DNA from: Nocardioides sp. Arc9.136
Lineage (GTDB): Bacteria; Actinomycetota; Actinomycetes; Propionibacteriales; Nocardioidaceae
Direction: 5' to 3'
Length of the DNA: 64,000 nt
NCBI RefSeq assembly: GCF_030506255.1
Contig: NZ_CP113431.1
Coordinates: 1,550,001-1,614,000, forward strand
Shown here piece after piece: positions 18,247 to 27,331 of the stretch. The notes under the pieces are model-generated. The model saw only the letters and a list, made by a program, of their open reading frames with translations, was not told where the DNA came from and did no database searches. Both the position numbers and the translations under genes were made by a program. Numbering within the stretch: position 1 is the first letter of the stretch; the number at the start of each line of letters is the position of its first letter.

Positions 18247-19548
18247 ATGACCGCCCGGACCGAGACCCTGCAGACGGTGCGGGACTCCTCGGGCCAGGTC
18301 ACCTCCACCATCCGCCGGACGGTCCTGCCCGGCGGCCTGCGGGTCATCTCCGAGGAGATGGCCGGGGTCCGCTCCGCCTCGATCGGCGTGTGGGTCGGCG
18401 TCGGCTCGCGCGACGAGTCGGCGACGCTGCACGGCTGCTCCCACTTCCTCGAGCACCTGCTGTTCAAGGGCACCGCGGAGCGCTCGGCGTTCGACATCTC
18501 GATCGCGCTGGACGCGGTGGGCGGGGAGGTCAACGCCTTCACCGCCAAGGAGTACACCTGCTTCCACGCCCGGGTCCTCGACGAGGACCTGCCGCTGGCC
18601 GTCGACGTGCTCGGCGACATGATGACCGCCTCCGTGCTGGCCGACGACGACGTCGAGGCCGAGCGGGACGTCATCCTCGACGAGATCGCCATGCACGACG
18701 ACGACCCCGACGACGTGGTGCACAACCTCTTCGCCGAGCAGGCGTGGGGGAGCGACTCGCCCCTCGGCCGGGACATCGCCGGCACGGTCGACTCGATCAC
18801 CGCGCTGGACGCCGACCAGGTGCGGGCCTTCTACGCCGAGCACTACCGGGCGCCGCGCATGGTGGTCTCGGTCGCCGGTGCGGTCGACCACGACGCGCTG
18901 GTCGGGCAGGTGGTCGAGGCCTTCGGGCGCAACGGCTTCCTCGACGGCACCGACGAGCCGGCTGCGCCCCGGGCGGGCGGACCCTGGCTGCCGGTCGCAC
19001 CCGGCACGGTCGCGACGACCCGCCCCTTCGAGCAGGTCAACGTCGTGCTCGGCATGGAGGGCCTGGCCCGCAACGACGAGCGCCGCTTCGCCATGGGCGT
19101 CCTCAACACCGCCCTGGGCGGCGGCACGTCCAGCCGGCTGTTCCAGGAGGTCCGCGAGCGGCGGGGGCTGGCCTACTCGGTCTACTCCTTCGCCAGCACC
19201 CACGCCGACTCCGGCCTGGTCGGCGTGGCGGTCGGCTGCCTGCCCGCGAAGTACGACGAGGTGCTGGCCACCGTGCGCGCCGAGCTCGCCCGGGTCGCCG
19301 CCGAGGGCATCGACGCTGAGGAGCTCGCCCGCGGCAAGGGCCAGCTCCGCGGCGGGCTGGTCCTGGGCCTGGAGGACTCCGCCTCGCGGATGTCGCGCCT
19401 GGGCAAGGCCGAGCTGGTCTACGACGAGCTGCTCTCGATCGACGAGGTCATCGCCCGGATCGACGGCGTGACCCTCGAGGAGGTCCGCGCGGTCGCCGCC
19501 GAGGTGTTCGCCCGGCCCGAGGTGCTGGCCGTGGTGGGTCCCGCCTAG
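18247..19548 (+). CDS. M16 family zinc metallopeptidase
   Basis: A 433-aa pitrilysin/processing-peptidase-like protein. The inverted zinc motif HxxEH is HFLEH at residues 66-70, and the downstream Glu-containing helix AERDVILDEIAMHDDD follows as in family members. The C-terminal half has the second M16 lobe with the R/Y pair (RERRGLAYSVYSF). No signal peptide is seen, so it is probably cytosolic. The gene follows pnp in many Gram-positives, suggesting shared regulation. It overlaps the convergent gene at 19545 by 4 nt. Confidence 0.93.
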   Translation: MTARTETLQTVRDSSGQVTSTIRRTVLPGGLRVISEEMAGVRSASIGVWVGVGSRDESATLHGCSHFLEHLLFKGTAERSAFDISIALDAVGGEVNAFTAKEYTCFHARVLDEDLPLAVDVLGDMMTASVLADDDVEAERDVILDEIAMHDDDPDDVVHNLFAEQAWGSDSPLGRDIAGTVDSITALDADQVRAFYAEHYRAPRMVVSVAGAVDHDALVGQVVEAFGRNGFLDGTDEPAAPRAGGPWLPVAPGTVATTRPFEQVNVVLGMEGLARNDERRFAMGVLNTALGGGTSSRLFQEVRERRGLAYSVYSFASTHADSGLVGVAVGCLPAKYDEVLATVRAELARVAAEGIDAEELARGKGQLRGGLVLGLEDSASRMSRLGKAELVYDELLSIDEVIARIDGVTLEEVRAVAAEVFARPEVLAVVGPA

Positions 19549-20081
19549 CGCACCAGCACGACGACGGCGGCGCAGGCCGCCGCCCAGAGGACCGAGGCGA
19601 AGGTGCCGATGATGAACCGCTCAGCGGTGCCTTCGCCCTCGGCCTTGAGCTCGGGGTAGCGGCCCAGGCCCTTGAGGGCCAGGACGACCGCCAGGCCCTC
19701 CGGCCACGACGCGACGAGCGTGGCGTAGATCGCCGCCCGCTCCAGCACCCCGATCCAGGCGCCGCCCCGCAGGACCCTCCCGGCGCGGTCGAGCGAGGAG
19801 CCGGAGTCCTCGCGGTCGACGAGCGCGAAGACCCGGGCGGTCACCGGTCCGCCGCCGGCGACGGCCAGGACCCCGCCGAGCAGGACCAGCAGCGCGGTCA
19901 GCGACCGCCCCTCGACCGCCACGTGCGGTGGCACGGCGGCGACCAGCGCCGCGGCGCCGAGCAGGCCGGCCGTCGCCGGCACGAACACCCGTTCCCCGGC
20001 GCGGGTCCAGGCCGGGAGCGAGGCCAGCGCGCCGAAGGCGACCAGCACGACCACCAGCTGGCCGAGGTTCTCCTGGCTCAC
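19545..20081 (-). CDS. Membrane protein coupled to SatD-like regulator
   Basis: A 178-aa protein with about five hydrophobic segments (near 8-25, 34-55, 60-78, 108-130, 157-178) and no enzyme motif that I can identify. GTG 20081 overlaps the stop of the SatD-like gene by 4 nt (GTGA). SatD-type proteins are often paired with a small membrane protein, so the two probably form a functional unit of unknown role. The 3' end overlaps that of the M16 peptidase gene. Confidence 0.7.
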   Translation of the reverse strand: MSQENLGQLVVVLVAFGALASLPAWTRAGERVFVPATAGLLGAAALVAAVPPHVAVEGRSLTALLVLLGGVLAVAGGGPVTARVFALVDREDSGSSLDRAGRVLRGGAWIGVLERAAIYATLVASWPEGLAVVLALKGLGRYPELKAEGEGTAERFIIGTFASVLWAAACAAVVVLVR

Positions 20082-20698
20082 CGGTCGCCACCCCCGGACC
20101 GGGCGTCCAGCATCCCGGCGGCCAGGGTCGTGGCGAGCTCCTGTGCCCGGCGGGCCTCGACGATGCCGGCCGCCTGCGCCCGCTGGCTGACCGCGGACTG
20201 GCTGATGCCCAGCCGCCGGCCGACCTCCTCGTAGGTGAGCCCCTCGGCGACCAGGTCAGCCACCTCCCACCCCCGGGCGGTGCGGCGGGCCAGGACCGCC
20301 GCCCACAGCCACAGCGTGGTCTCCAGGGAGCGCGCGTCGGGGTGCTCGCCGACCACCCGGAGGTTCCAGGGGCTGTTCTTCGCCGCGGTGACGGCGTCCC
20401 GCGCGTGGAGGTACGCCGCGCCGCGGCCGGCGCGCGCGCTGGCCGGCAGGGGCTCCTCGACGGGACCGATCCCGATGCCGACGTACCACGCCTCCGCGCG
20501 CAGCAGGGCGCCGGCGACCGAGGCGAGCGTGGCGGCGTCGTTGACCACGCCCTGCAGCTCGTCCCCGGCGGTGCGCTCGAACGGGCGCAGCAGGCGGTGG
20601 CCGGCGAGGGTGTCCAGGAGGGCGGGGACCCGGTCGGGCCCGCTGCGGCTGCCGCGCTGGTCGACGGTGAGCACGGCGACGGAGGTCGTGCGCGACAT
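20078..20698 (-). CDS. SatD-like protein with C-terminal helix-turn-helix
   Basis: A 206-aa protein. Residues 1-130 resemble the SatD family: an initial VLTVDQRGSRSG, then GDELQGVV, WYVGIGIG and GAAYLHARDAV, a pattern also seen in nucleotide-cyclase-like folds. Residues about 150-185 form a helix-turn-helix (GLTYEEVGRRLGISQSAVSQRAQAAG). It is probably a DNA-binding sensor that controls its own operon. An SD (GGAGGAGG) precedes ATG 20698. A 22-bp palindrome lies about 45 nt upstream. The ligand is unknown. Confidence 0.75.
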   Translation of the reverse strand: MSRTTSVAVLTVDQRGSRSGPDRVPALLDTLAGHRLLRPFERTAGDELQGVVNDAATLASVAGALLRAEAWYVGIGIGPVEEPLPASARAGRGAAYLHARDAVTAAKNSPWNLRVVGEHPDARSLETTLWLWAAVLARRTARGWEVADLVAEGLTYEEVGRRLGISQSAVSQRAQAAGIVEARRAQELATTLAAGMLDARSGGGDR

Positions 20699-20742
20699 CG
20701 CCTCGCCTCCTCCGGTCCCGGGTGCGACCTGGTGCCGACCTT

Positions 20743-20764
20743 ACATTAGGGAATTGCCTAATGT
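20743..20764 (-). promoter_or_regulatory. 22-bp AT-rich palindrome, candidate operator of the SatD-like operon
   Basis: The arms ACATTAGG and CCTAATGT flank a centre GAATTG (AATT core); only one base pair of the whole site is asymmetric. On the minus strand TAATGT within it could be the -10. It is strikingly AT-rich for this genome and lies between the stop of the methyltransferase gene and the SatD-like gene. Confidence 0.65.
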
Positions 20765-20799
20765 CGACCGTCCATCAGGGTGCAGCCTTCATCGGGGGA

Positions 20800-21321
20800 T
20801 CAGCGGCGGCCGATGATCCCGATGACGGCCGGCTGCTTCTGCTCGACGACCGAGACGCGGAAGCCGCCCTGCGCCAGCGACGCCGACGCCTTGGCGATCA
20901 TCTCCTGGACCTGGTCGGGGAACTTCACCTCGAAGAACAGGAAGACCGCCCCGCCGGGCAGGAGCCGCTCGTGCAGCAGCGCGATCTCGTCGGCGCAGTC
21001 GCGCACCCAGAACAGGTTGACGTTGAACGCGAAGACCTTGTTCAGCCGCTTGACCGGCACCCGCAGCGTGGCCAGGTCGATCTGGCGGACGGTGAGCCGG
21101 CCGGCGTCGACGTGCTTCTGGTTGCGGCGCTTGGTGCGGTCGACACCGGACTCGGAGCGGTCGATGGCGAACATCTTGCCGCTGCCGGACTCCAGCTTGG
21201 CGCAGATCGCCTCGACCCCGGCGCCCGGTCCGCACCCGATCTCGAGCACGTGGTCGGAGGGCTGGACGTCCATGAAGTCCACCGCCCAGCGGATACGCGC
21301 GGGGATCGCCTGCACAGCCAT
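20800..21321 (-). CDS. Class I SAM-dependent methyltransferase
   Basis: A 173-aa cytosolic methyltransferase. Motif I is VLEIGCGPGAGVEAI and motif II is the acidic end of strand 2 (FAIDRSE). QIDLATLRVP and FNVNLFWVRD form the later strands. The substrate cannot be predicted from this compact core. ATG 21321 has AAAGTT 6 nt upstream, a weak leaderless -10. It is divergent from dapB and separated from the SatD-like gene by the palindrome region. Confidence 0.85.
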   Translation of the reverse strand: MAVQAIPARIRWAVDFMDVQPSDHVLEIGCGPGAGVEAICAKLESGSGKMFAIDRSESGVDRTKRRNQKHVDAGRLTVRQIDLATLRVPVKRLNKVFAFNVNLFWVRDCADEIALLHERLLPGGAVFLFFEVKFPDQVQEMIAKASASLAQGGFRVSVVEQKQPAVIGIIGRR

Positions 21322-21374
21322 GAGGCCAACTTTGCCAGAACCGACCGGGCGGTGGGTGCGGCGGTCGCTCCGAC

Positions 21375-22142
<768 letters not shown>

Positions 22143-22152
22143 AGGACCCGCC

Positions 22153-22455
22153 TCAGAGCAGGCGGACGAGGGCGGCGACGAGTGCGGAGCCGAAGACGAC
22201 GAGCAGGAACGGCGCGCGCAGGACCAGCAGCACGACGGCCGCGCCCAGGCCCGCCAGCCGGGCGTCGGCGACGAGCGACCGACCGTCCCCGACGACCTGC
22301 ACCGCGACGAGTGCCGTGAGCAGCGCGACCGGGATCAGGTCGGCGACCCGCGAGACGGCCGGCCGCTCCAGGACGCGGGCGGGGATCGACAGCCCGACCA
22401 GCTTGAGCAGGTAGCAACCGACCCCGGCCACCAGCACGGCTCCCCACAGGCTCAC
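22153..22455 (-). CDS. azlD: AzlD family branched-chain amino acid exporter subunit
   Basis: A 100-aa protein with three to four hydrophobic segments, matching the small AzlD (BrnE-like) partner. LPIVLL-type features appear as LIPVALLTALVAVQ and RAPFLLVVFGSALVAALVR. With AzlC it forms an exporter of branched-chain amino acids and related compounds. GTG 22455 overlaps the azlC stop by 4 nt, giving strict coupling. The exact substrate here is inferred only from the family. Confidence 0.85.
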   Translation of the reverse strand: MSLWGAVLVAGVGCYLLKLVGLSIPARVLERPAVSRVADLIPVALLTALVAVQVVGDGRSLVADARLAGLGAAVVLLVLRAPFLLVVFGSALVAALVRLL

Positions 22456-23189
22456 CGCGCCCCTCCCGTCCGCGGGCCCAGGGCACCGACCAGGAGGGCG
22501 ACCCCACCGGCGACGAGGACGGGGACGCCTGCCGCGGTCAGCGGGATCGCACCGACGGCCACGGCCGCCGCCGCGACGGCGACGACCCGGTTGCGGGTGG
22601 TGTCGAGCCGCGGCCACAGCAGGGCGAGGAACGCCGCTCCCACGGCGGCGTCGAGCCCGTAGTCGCGCGGGTCGCCGACCACGGTGCCGGCGAGCGCGCC
22701 GACCAGCGTGGCCAGGTTCCAGAGCACGAAGACCGACCCGCCCGTCACGAGGAAGCCGAGGCGCGCGGCCGGACGGGTCGCGCGGGTCACCGACATCGCG
22801 GTCGACTCGTCGATCACCAGGTGCGCCGCGGCCGCCCGGCGCCGGCCGGACCAGCCCAGCTGCGGGGCCAGGCGCAGGCCGTAGAGGGTGTTGCGGGTCC
22901 CTAGGAGGAGCGCGGTGAGCGCGCCGGAGAGCGGGGCGCCGCCGGAGGCCACGACGCCGACGAGCGCGAACTGCGAGGCGCCGGTGAACATCAGCAGCGA
23001 CAGCACGCACGTCTGCCACACGTCGAGGCCCGCGGCCACCGACACGGCGCCGAACGACGTGCCGTACACGCCGGTCGCGATGCCCACGCCCAGGCCGTCA
23101 CGGACGATGCGGCGGTGCTCGGAGGGGTCCAGCTGCTCGAGGGGCTCGGGCAGCCCGGGCGGCTCGGGTGGCTCGGGTGGCGGAGCCAC
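22452..23189 (-). CDS. azlC: AzlC family branched-chain amino acid exporter large subunit
   Basis: A 245-aa membrane protein of the AzlC/BrnF family. After a Pro-rich cytosolic N-terminus (APPPEPPEPPGLPEPLEQL), membrane segments begin with DGLGVGIATGVYGTSFGAVSVAAG and the family signature MFTGASQFALVGVV. DESTAMSV and GGSVFVLWNLATLVGALAG follow. GTG 23189 lies just 2 nt from the stop of the upstream GNAT gene, so GNAT-azlC-azlD are one operon. It is expected to act with AzlD. Confidence 0.88.
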   Translation of the reverse strand: MAPPPEPPEPPGLPEPLEQLDPSEHRRIVRDGLGVGIATGVYGTSFGAVSVAAGLDVWQTCVLSLLMFTGASQFALVGVVASGGAPLSGALTALLLGTRNTLYGLRLAPQLGWSGRRRAAAAHLVIDESTAMSVTRATRPAARLGFLVTGGSVFVLWNLATLVGALAGTVVGDPRDYGLDAAVGAAFLALLWPRLDTTRNRVVAVAAAAVAVGAIPLTAAGVPVLVAGGVALLVGALGPRTGGAR

Positions 23190-23191
23190 GG

Positions 23192-23740
23192 TCAGGTGAG
23201 GCCCGTGTGGAGGCGGACCTGCTTGACCGTCGTGGTGCCCTCGCCGTCGAGGTCCAGCTCGCGGTGCGCGCCGTCGGCCGCCCACCCGGCGGAGGCGAGG
23301 AAGCCGCGCAGCGCGTCGTCGGAGGCGACCGCCCACAGCACGGCACGTCCGAACCGGTCGGCGCGCATGGTGTCGACCGCCGCCTGGAGCAGCCGCGACC
23401 CGTGGCCCCGGCCCCGCTCGGCGGGGGCGACGGTGAGCTCGGTGAGCTCGGCGTCGGCGACCGGGTCGCAGTCGGGGTCCCCGGCCGGTCCGGTCACCGC
23501 GAAGCCCACGACGCGGTTGTGCTCCAGCGCGACCAGCGCCCGGTGGCGGGCGTCCGGCGGGCGGGTCAACGAGGCGTACCAGGCGGCCGCGGCGTGCTCG
23601 ACCGCCTCCGGCCCGGTGGGGAACGACGCGGCCGGCAGGACGCCGGCGTACGTCTCGGGCCAGGTGCGCAGCTGCAGCTCGGCGATCGCGGGCGCGTCGT
23701 CGGCCCAGGCGATGCGCACGCTCACGTCGGCGGTGGTCAT
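23192..23740 (-). CDS. GNAT family N-acetyltransferase
   Basis: A 182-aa single-domain GNAT enzyme. N-terminal strand SVRIAWADDAPAIAELQLRTWPETYAG and acetyl-CoA loop VAPAERGRGHGSRLLQAAVD are followed by the final motif RGFLASAGWAAD. ATG 23740 was preferred over ATG 23749 because an SD-like GAGGA lies 8 nt before it. It heads the azlCD operon and is divergent from paaA. The acetyl acceptor is unknown; linkage to an amino acid exporter hints at an amino acid or amine, which is only inference. Confidence 0.85.
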   Translation of the reverse strand: MTTADVSVRIAWADDAPAIAELQLRTWPETYAGVLPAASFPTGPEAVEHAAAAWYASLTRPPDARHRALVALEHNRVVGFAVTGPAGDPDCDPVADAELTELTVAPAERGRGHGSRLLQAAVDTMRADRFGRAVLWAVASDDALRGFLASAGWAADGAHRELDLDGEGTTTVKQVRLHTGLT

Positions 23741-23767
23741 GCCGGGCATCCTCGCAGGCGCACATCT

Positions 23768-23821
23768 TGTGACACCGTTCGTGCACGCGTGCTGTGAACT
23801 GTCACACATCGGTGCTAGCGT
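23768..23821 (+). promoter_or_regulatory. paaA promoter with candidate operator
   Basis: TGTGAA (23793-23798), 17 nt, TAGCGT (23816-23821), then 6 nt to ATG 23828, form a leaderless promoter. A 14-bp palindrome TGTGA-ACTG-TCACA (23793-23806) covers the -35. Another TGTGACA lies at 23768-23774, and GCACGCGTGC (23783-23792) is a perfect palindrome. Confidence 0.5.
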
Positions 23822-23827
23822 GCCGGG

Positions 23828-24742
23828 ATGGACCGCAGCGCGACGGTGGAGCCCCCGGACCCGATGCCGGAGGGGTACCGCCGCACGCTGGTGCGCCAGG
23901 TCGCCCAGCACGCGCACTCCGAGATCATCGGCATGCAGCCGGAGGGGCAGTGGATCGCCCGGGCGCCGAGCCTGCGGCGCAAGGCGATCCTGATGGCCAA
24001 GGTGCAGGACGAGGCCGGCCACGGGCTCTACCTGTACGCCGCGGCCGAGACGCTCGGCACCCCGCGCGCCGAGCTGCTGGACGCCCTGCACACCGGCCGG
24101 CAGAAGTACTCCTCGATCTTCAACTACCCGACGCTCACCTGGGCCGACGTCGGCGCCATCGGCTGGCTGGTCGACGGGGCCGCGATCGTGAACCAGGTGC
24201 CGCTGTGCCGGTGCTCCTACGGTCCCTACGCCCGCGCGATGGTCCGGATCTGCAAGGAGGAGTCCTTCCACCAGCGCCAGGGCTTCGAGATCCTCCACAC
24301 CCTCAGCCACGGGACCGCCGAGCAGAAGGCGATGGCCCAGGACGCCGTCGACCGCTTCTGGTGGCCCTCGCTGATGATGTTCGGCCCGCCCGACGCCGAC
24401 TCCCCGAACACCGCGCAGTCGATGGAGTGGGGCATCAAGCGGTTCACCAACGACGAGCTGCGCCAGCGCTTCGTCGACATCACGGTCCCCCAGGCCGAGG
24501 CGCTCGGGCTGACGCTGCCGGACCCGGAGCTGCGCTGGGACGCCGAGCGGGGCCACTGGGACTTCGGCACGCCGGACTTCTCCGAGCTCGCCGAGGTCGT
24601 CGCCGGCCGCGGCCCGTGCAACGCCCAGCGGCTCGCCCACCGCGTGCGCGCGCACGAGGACGGCGCCTGGGTGCGCGAGGCCGCGGCCGCCCACGCCGCG
24701 AAGCAGGCCGCCCGCACGGCGCGGACGGAGCCGGCGGCATGA
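23828..24742 (+). CDS. paaA: 1,2-phenylacetyl-CoA epoxidase, catalytic subunit PaaA
   Basis: Catalytic diiron subunit of the ring epoxidase of the phenylacetate pathway. It is 304 aa, slightly short of many homologues. The diiron ligands are visible in [11 protein letters not shown] (E..H) and in [15 protein letters not shown] (E..H), within a ferritin-like bundle. A family feature is the N-terminal [14 protein letters not shown]. It is the first gene of paaABCDE and overlaps paaB by 4 nt (ATGA). No paaG, paaZ, paaK or regulator is in the window. Confidence 0.97.
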   Translation: MDRSATVEPPDPMPEGYRRTLVRQVAQHAHSEIIGMQPEGQWIARAPSLRRKAILMAKVQDEAGHGLYLYAAAETLGTPRAELLDALHTGRQKYSSIFNYPTLTWADVGAIGWLVDGAAIVNQVPLCRCSYGPYARAMVRICKEESFHQRQGFEILHTLSHGTAEQKAMAQDAVDRFWWPSLMMFGPPDADSPNTAQSMEWGIKRFTNDELRQRFVDITVPQAEALGLTLPDPELRWDAERGHWDFGTPDFSELAEVVAGRGPCNAQRLAHRVRAHEDGAWVREAAAAHAAKQAARTARTEPAA

Positions 24743-25044
24743 CGAGCGACGCGACCGGAGGTCCGGGGGAGTGGCCGCTGTGGGAGGTCTTCGTGCGGGC
24801 CCGCCGGGGCATGTCCCACGTCCACGTCGGGTCGCTGCACGCTCCTGACGCCGAGCTGGCCCTGCGCAACGCCCGCGACGTCTACACCCGCCGCCAGGAG
24901 GGGGTGTCGCTGTGGGTCGTCCCGTCGACGGCGGTGGTCGCGTCCACCCCGGACCTCCAGGGGGCGTTCTTCGAGCCGGCCGCCGACAAGGACTACCGCC
25001 ACCCGACGCACTACTCCGTGCCGGACGGGGTGGAGCACCTGTGA
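24739..25044 (+). CDS. paaB: 1,2-phenylacetyl-CoA epoxidase subunit PaaB
   Basis: A small structural subunit of 101 aa, normal for PaaB. The family sequence [31 protein letters not shown] is visible, as are the C-terminal repeats that stabilise the PaaAC core. Both ends are coupled by 4-nt overlaps (ATGA with paaA, GTGA with paaC). It is required for full complex activity in other bacteria. Confidence 0.96.
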   Translation: MTSDATGGPGEWPLWEVFVRARRGMSHVHVGSLHAPDAELALRNARDVYTRRQEGVSLWVVPSTAVVASTPDLQGAFFEPAADKDYRHPTHYSVPDGVEHL

Positions 25045-25787
25045 CCACGCTGCCGCGCCCGCGCGCGACGTCCTCCTTCCTGCTCGGCCTGGCCGACGAC
25101 GCACTGGTGACCGCCCAGCGACTCGGCTGGTGGGTCAGCCGCGCGCCGGAGCTCGAGGAGGACGTCGCCCTCGCCAACATCGGGCTCGACCAGCTCGGCC
25201 AGGCCCGTGGGCTGCTCACCGTCGTCGCGGACCTCGAGGGTGCCGGCCGCACCGAGGACGACCTGGCCTACCTCCGCGACCCCGAGGAGTTCCGCAACGT
25301 CGTGCTCGTCGAGCGGCCGCAGGCCGACTTCGCCGTCTGCGTGGTGCGGATGCTGCTGCTCGCCGCCTGGCAGCACGAGGTGTACGCCGCGCTGGCGGCG
25401 CGGGAGGGCCCAGCGCGGGGAGTCGCGGGCAAGGCGGTGAAGGAGGTGGCCTACCACCTCGACCACGCCCGACACTGGGTGCTCCGTCTCGGGGACGGCA
25501 CCGACCTCTCCCACGACCGTGCCCAGTCCGCGCTCGACGCCGAGTGGCCGCACCTGCCCGAGCTGCTCGCCGCGGACCCGGCAGCCCCGGTCGACCCGGC
25601 CGGCCTCCACGAGGCGGTGCTCGACCACGTGGTGCCCGTGCTGACCGCGGCGACCCTCGTCGTGCCCGAGCTCGGCGCTCCTCCCGCCGACGGCGGAGGC
25701 CGCGCCGGGCGGCACACCGCCCACCTGGCCGAGCTGCTCGCCGAGATGCAGCAGGTCGCCCGCGCCCACCCGGGAGCCTCCTGGTGA
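25041..25787 (+). CDS. paaC: 1,2-phenylacetyl-CoA epoxidase subunit PaaC
   Basis: The non-catalytic ferritin-like partner of PaaA, 248 aa. Sequences typical of the family are LGLADDALVTAQRLGWW, NIGLDQLGQARGLL and KEVAYHLDHARHWVLRLGDGT. It forms the heterotetramer with PaaA. GTG 25041 overlaps the paaB stop, and its own stop overlaps paaD (GTGA), so stoichiometry is likely set by translational coupling. Confidence 0.96.
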   Translation: MTTLPRPRATSSFLLGLADDALVTAQRLGWWVSRAPELEEDVALANIGLDQLGQARGLLTVVADLEGAGRTEDDLAYLRDPEEFRNVVLVERPQADFAVCVVRMLLLAAWQHEVYAALAAREGPARGVAGKAVKEVAYHLDHARHWVLRLGDGTDLSHDRAQSALDAEWPHLPELLAADPAAPVDPAGLHEAVLDHVVPVLTAATLVVPELGAPPADGGGRAGRHTAHLAELLAEMQQVARAHPGASW

Positions 25788-26266
25788 GCCACACGCTGCT
25801 GCCCGCCTGGGACATCGCCGCGGCGGTCCCCGACCCCGAGCTCCCGGTCGTCACCATCGGCGACCTCGGGATCCTGCGCGACGTCACCGAGAACGACACC
25901 GGCTGCGTGCACGTGCAGATCACCCCGACCTACTCCGGCTGCCCGGCGGTCGAGACCATCCGCGAGGACCTCGTCGAGCGGCTCAGCTGCGCCGGCTACC
26001 GCCGGGTCGACGTCGAGACGGTGCTGTGGCCCTCGTGGACGACCGACTGGATCACCCCGCAGGGCCGCGCCCGCCTGGCGGCCTCGGGCATCGCCCCGCC
26101 GGCGCCGGTCGCCGCCGGGCCGGTCGACCTCGTGCTCGCCGTCCGCTGTCCCCGCTGCGGCAGCCACGAGACGCGCGAGCTCAGCCGCTTCGGCTCGACC
26201 GCGTGCAAGGCACTGCGCGTCTGCCGCACCTGCGCCGAGCCGTTCGACCACGTCAAGCCGATCTGA
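25784..26266 (+). CDS. paaD: Phenylacetate degradation protein PaaD (DUF59/Fe-S assembly type)
   Basis: A 160-aa protein with an N-terminal MIP18/DUF59 domain (VPDPELPVVTIGDLGILRDV, TPTYSGCPAVETI) and a C-terminal Cys4 ribbon (CPRCGSHETRELS, then CRTCAEPFDHVK). PaaD is needed for maturation of the epoxidase reductase, probably for Fe-S insertion into PaaE. It starts at GTG 25784, overlapping paaC, and is separated by 10 nt from paaE. Confidence 0.95.
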   Translation: MSHTLLPAWDIAAAVPDPELPVVTIGDLGILRDVTENDTGCVHVQITPTYSGCPAVETIREDLVERLSCAGYRRVDVETVLWPSWTTDWITPQGRARLAASGIAPPAPVAAGPVDLVLAVRCPRCGSHETRELSRFGSTACKALRVCRTCAEPFDHVKPI

Positions 26267-26276
26267 GGGGCCGCAC

Positions 26277-27308
26277 GTGCCGTTCCACGCGCTCGAGGTC
26301 GCCGAGGTCGAGGAGCTGACCGACGAGGCCGTCGCGATCACCTTCCGCGTGCCGCCCGAGCTCGCCACGGCGTACGCCGCGAGACCGGGCCAGCACGTCT
26401 CGGTGCGGGCCGGCACCGACGAGACCCGGCGCTCCTACTCGCTGTGCTCGCCGGGCCCGGCCGGCTCCCTCCGGATCGGGGTCAAGCGGCTGCCGGGAGG
26501 GGCGTTCAGCGACGGGGTCGTCCCGCGGCTGCGGGCCGGCGACCGGCTGGAGGTGATGACGCCGTCGGGACGCTTCACCCCGACCATCGAGGCCACCGCG
26601 CACCGGCGCTACGGAGCGGTCGCCGCCGGATCGGGCATCACGCCGGTCCTGCCGATCGTCGCGGCGCTGCTGGAGGGCGAGCCGCACGCGCGGGTGACGC
26701 TGGTCCGCGCCGACCGGACCCTGCGGTCGGTCATGTTCCTCGACGAGGTGCACGACCTCAAGGACCGCTTCCCCGAGCGGCTGCAGCTCGTGCACGTGCT
26801 CTCGCGTGAGGAGCAGGACGTCGAGCTGCTGTCGGGCCGGCTGGACGGCGCGCGGATGACCCGGCTGGTCGAGGTGCTCGGACTGCAGGGGACCGACGAG
26901 TGGTTCGTCTGCGGGCCGCAGCCCCTGGTGGCCGAGCTGCAGCCGGTGCTGCCCGGCCGGGTGCACACCGAGCTCTTCCACGCCGAGCCCGCGCCGCGGT
27001 CCGCCGTGGTCGCGCCGGCCGTGGCGGGCGCCGCGCGGGTCGTCGTGCGCTGCGACGGGCGCAGCACGGCGATCGACCTGCGCCCGGACGGGCCGCCCGT
27101 CCTCGAGGCCGCGCTGGGGGTGCGGTCCGACCTGCCCTGGGCCTGTCGCGGCGGGGTGTGCGGCACCTGCCGCGCCCGCCTCGTCGAGGGGAGCGTCGCG
27201 ATGGACACCGCCTGGGCGCTGGAGCCCGACGAGGTCGCCGCCGGGCACGTGCTGACCTGCCAGGCGCACCCGACCTCCGAGCGAGTGGTGCTCGACTTCG
27301 ACGGGTGA
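26277..27308 (+). CDS. paaE: 1,2-phenylacetyl-CoA epoxidase reductase PaaE
   Basis: Transfers electrons from NADPH through FAD and a [2Fe-2S] centre to PaaA. It is 343 aa. The N-terminal FAD domain has RRSYSLCSP. The NAD(P) domain has AGSGITPVLPI and FVCGPQPLV. The C-terminal plant-type ferredoxin domain has CRGGVCGTC and a final Cys in VLTCQAHP (C-x4-C-x2-C...C). GTG 26277 was chosen for the MPFHALEVAEV N-terminus. It ends the paa operon; the next gene has its own -10. Confidence 0.96.
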   Translation: MPFHALEVAEVEELTDEAVAITFRVPPELATAYAARPGQHVSVRAGTDETRRSYSLCSPGPAGSLRIGVKRLPGGAFSDGVVPRLRAGDRLEVMTPSGRFTPTIEATAHRRYGAVAAGSGITPVLPIVAALLEGEPHARVTLVRADRTLRSVMFLDEVHDLKDRFPERLQLVHVLSREEQDVELLSGRLDGARMTRLVEVLGLQGTDEWFVCGPQPLVAELQPVLPGRVHTELFHAEPAPRSAVVAPAVAGAARVVVRCDGRSTAIDLRPDGPPVLEAALGVRSDLPWACRGGVCGTCRARLVEGSVAMDTAWALEPDEVAAGHVLTCQAHPTSERVVLDFDG

Positions 27309-27319
27309 ATGGGGCTGGG

Positions 27320-27325
27320 TACCGT
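27320..27325 (+). promoter_or_regulatory. -10 element of a putative leaderless promoter
   Basis: TACCGT lies 6 nt before ATG 27332 of the aldo-keto reductase gene. Confidence 0.5.
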
Positions 27326-27331
27326 CGCGGC

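Noticed and set aside
20743..20764. An iron box (DtxR/IdeR) reading of the SatD-region palindrome
   Set aside because: The half-site TTAGG fits, but the centre (AATT with 6-nt spacing) does not match the 19-bp IdeR consensus, and no iron gene is nearby.
23793..23806. A canonical CRP/GlxR site at paaA
   Set aside because: The half-sites TGTGA/TCACA are right but the spacer is 4 bp, not the 6 bp of CRP-type sites, so only a general operator was proposed.
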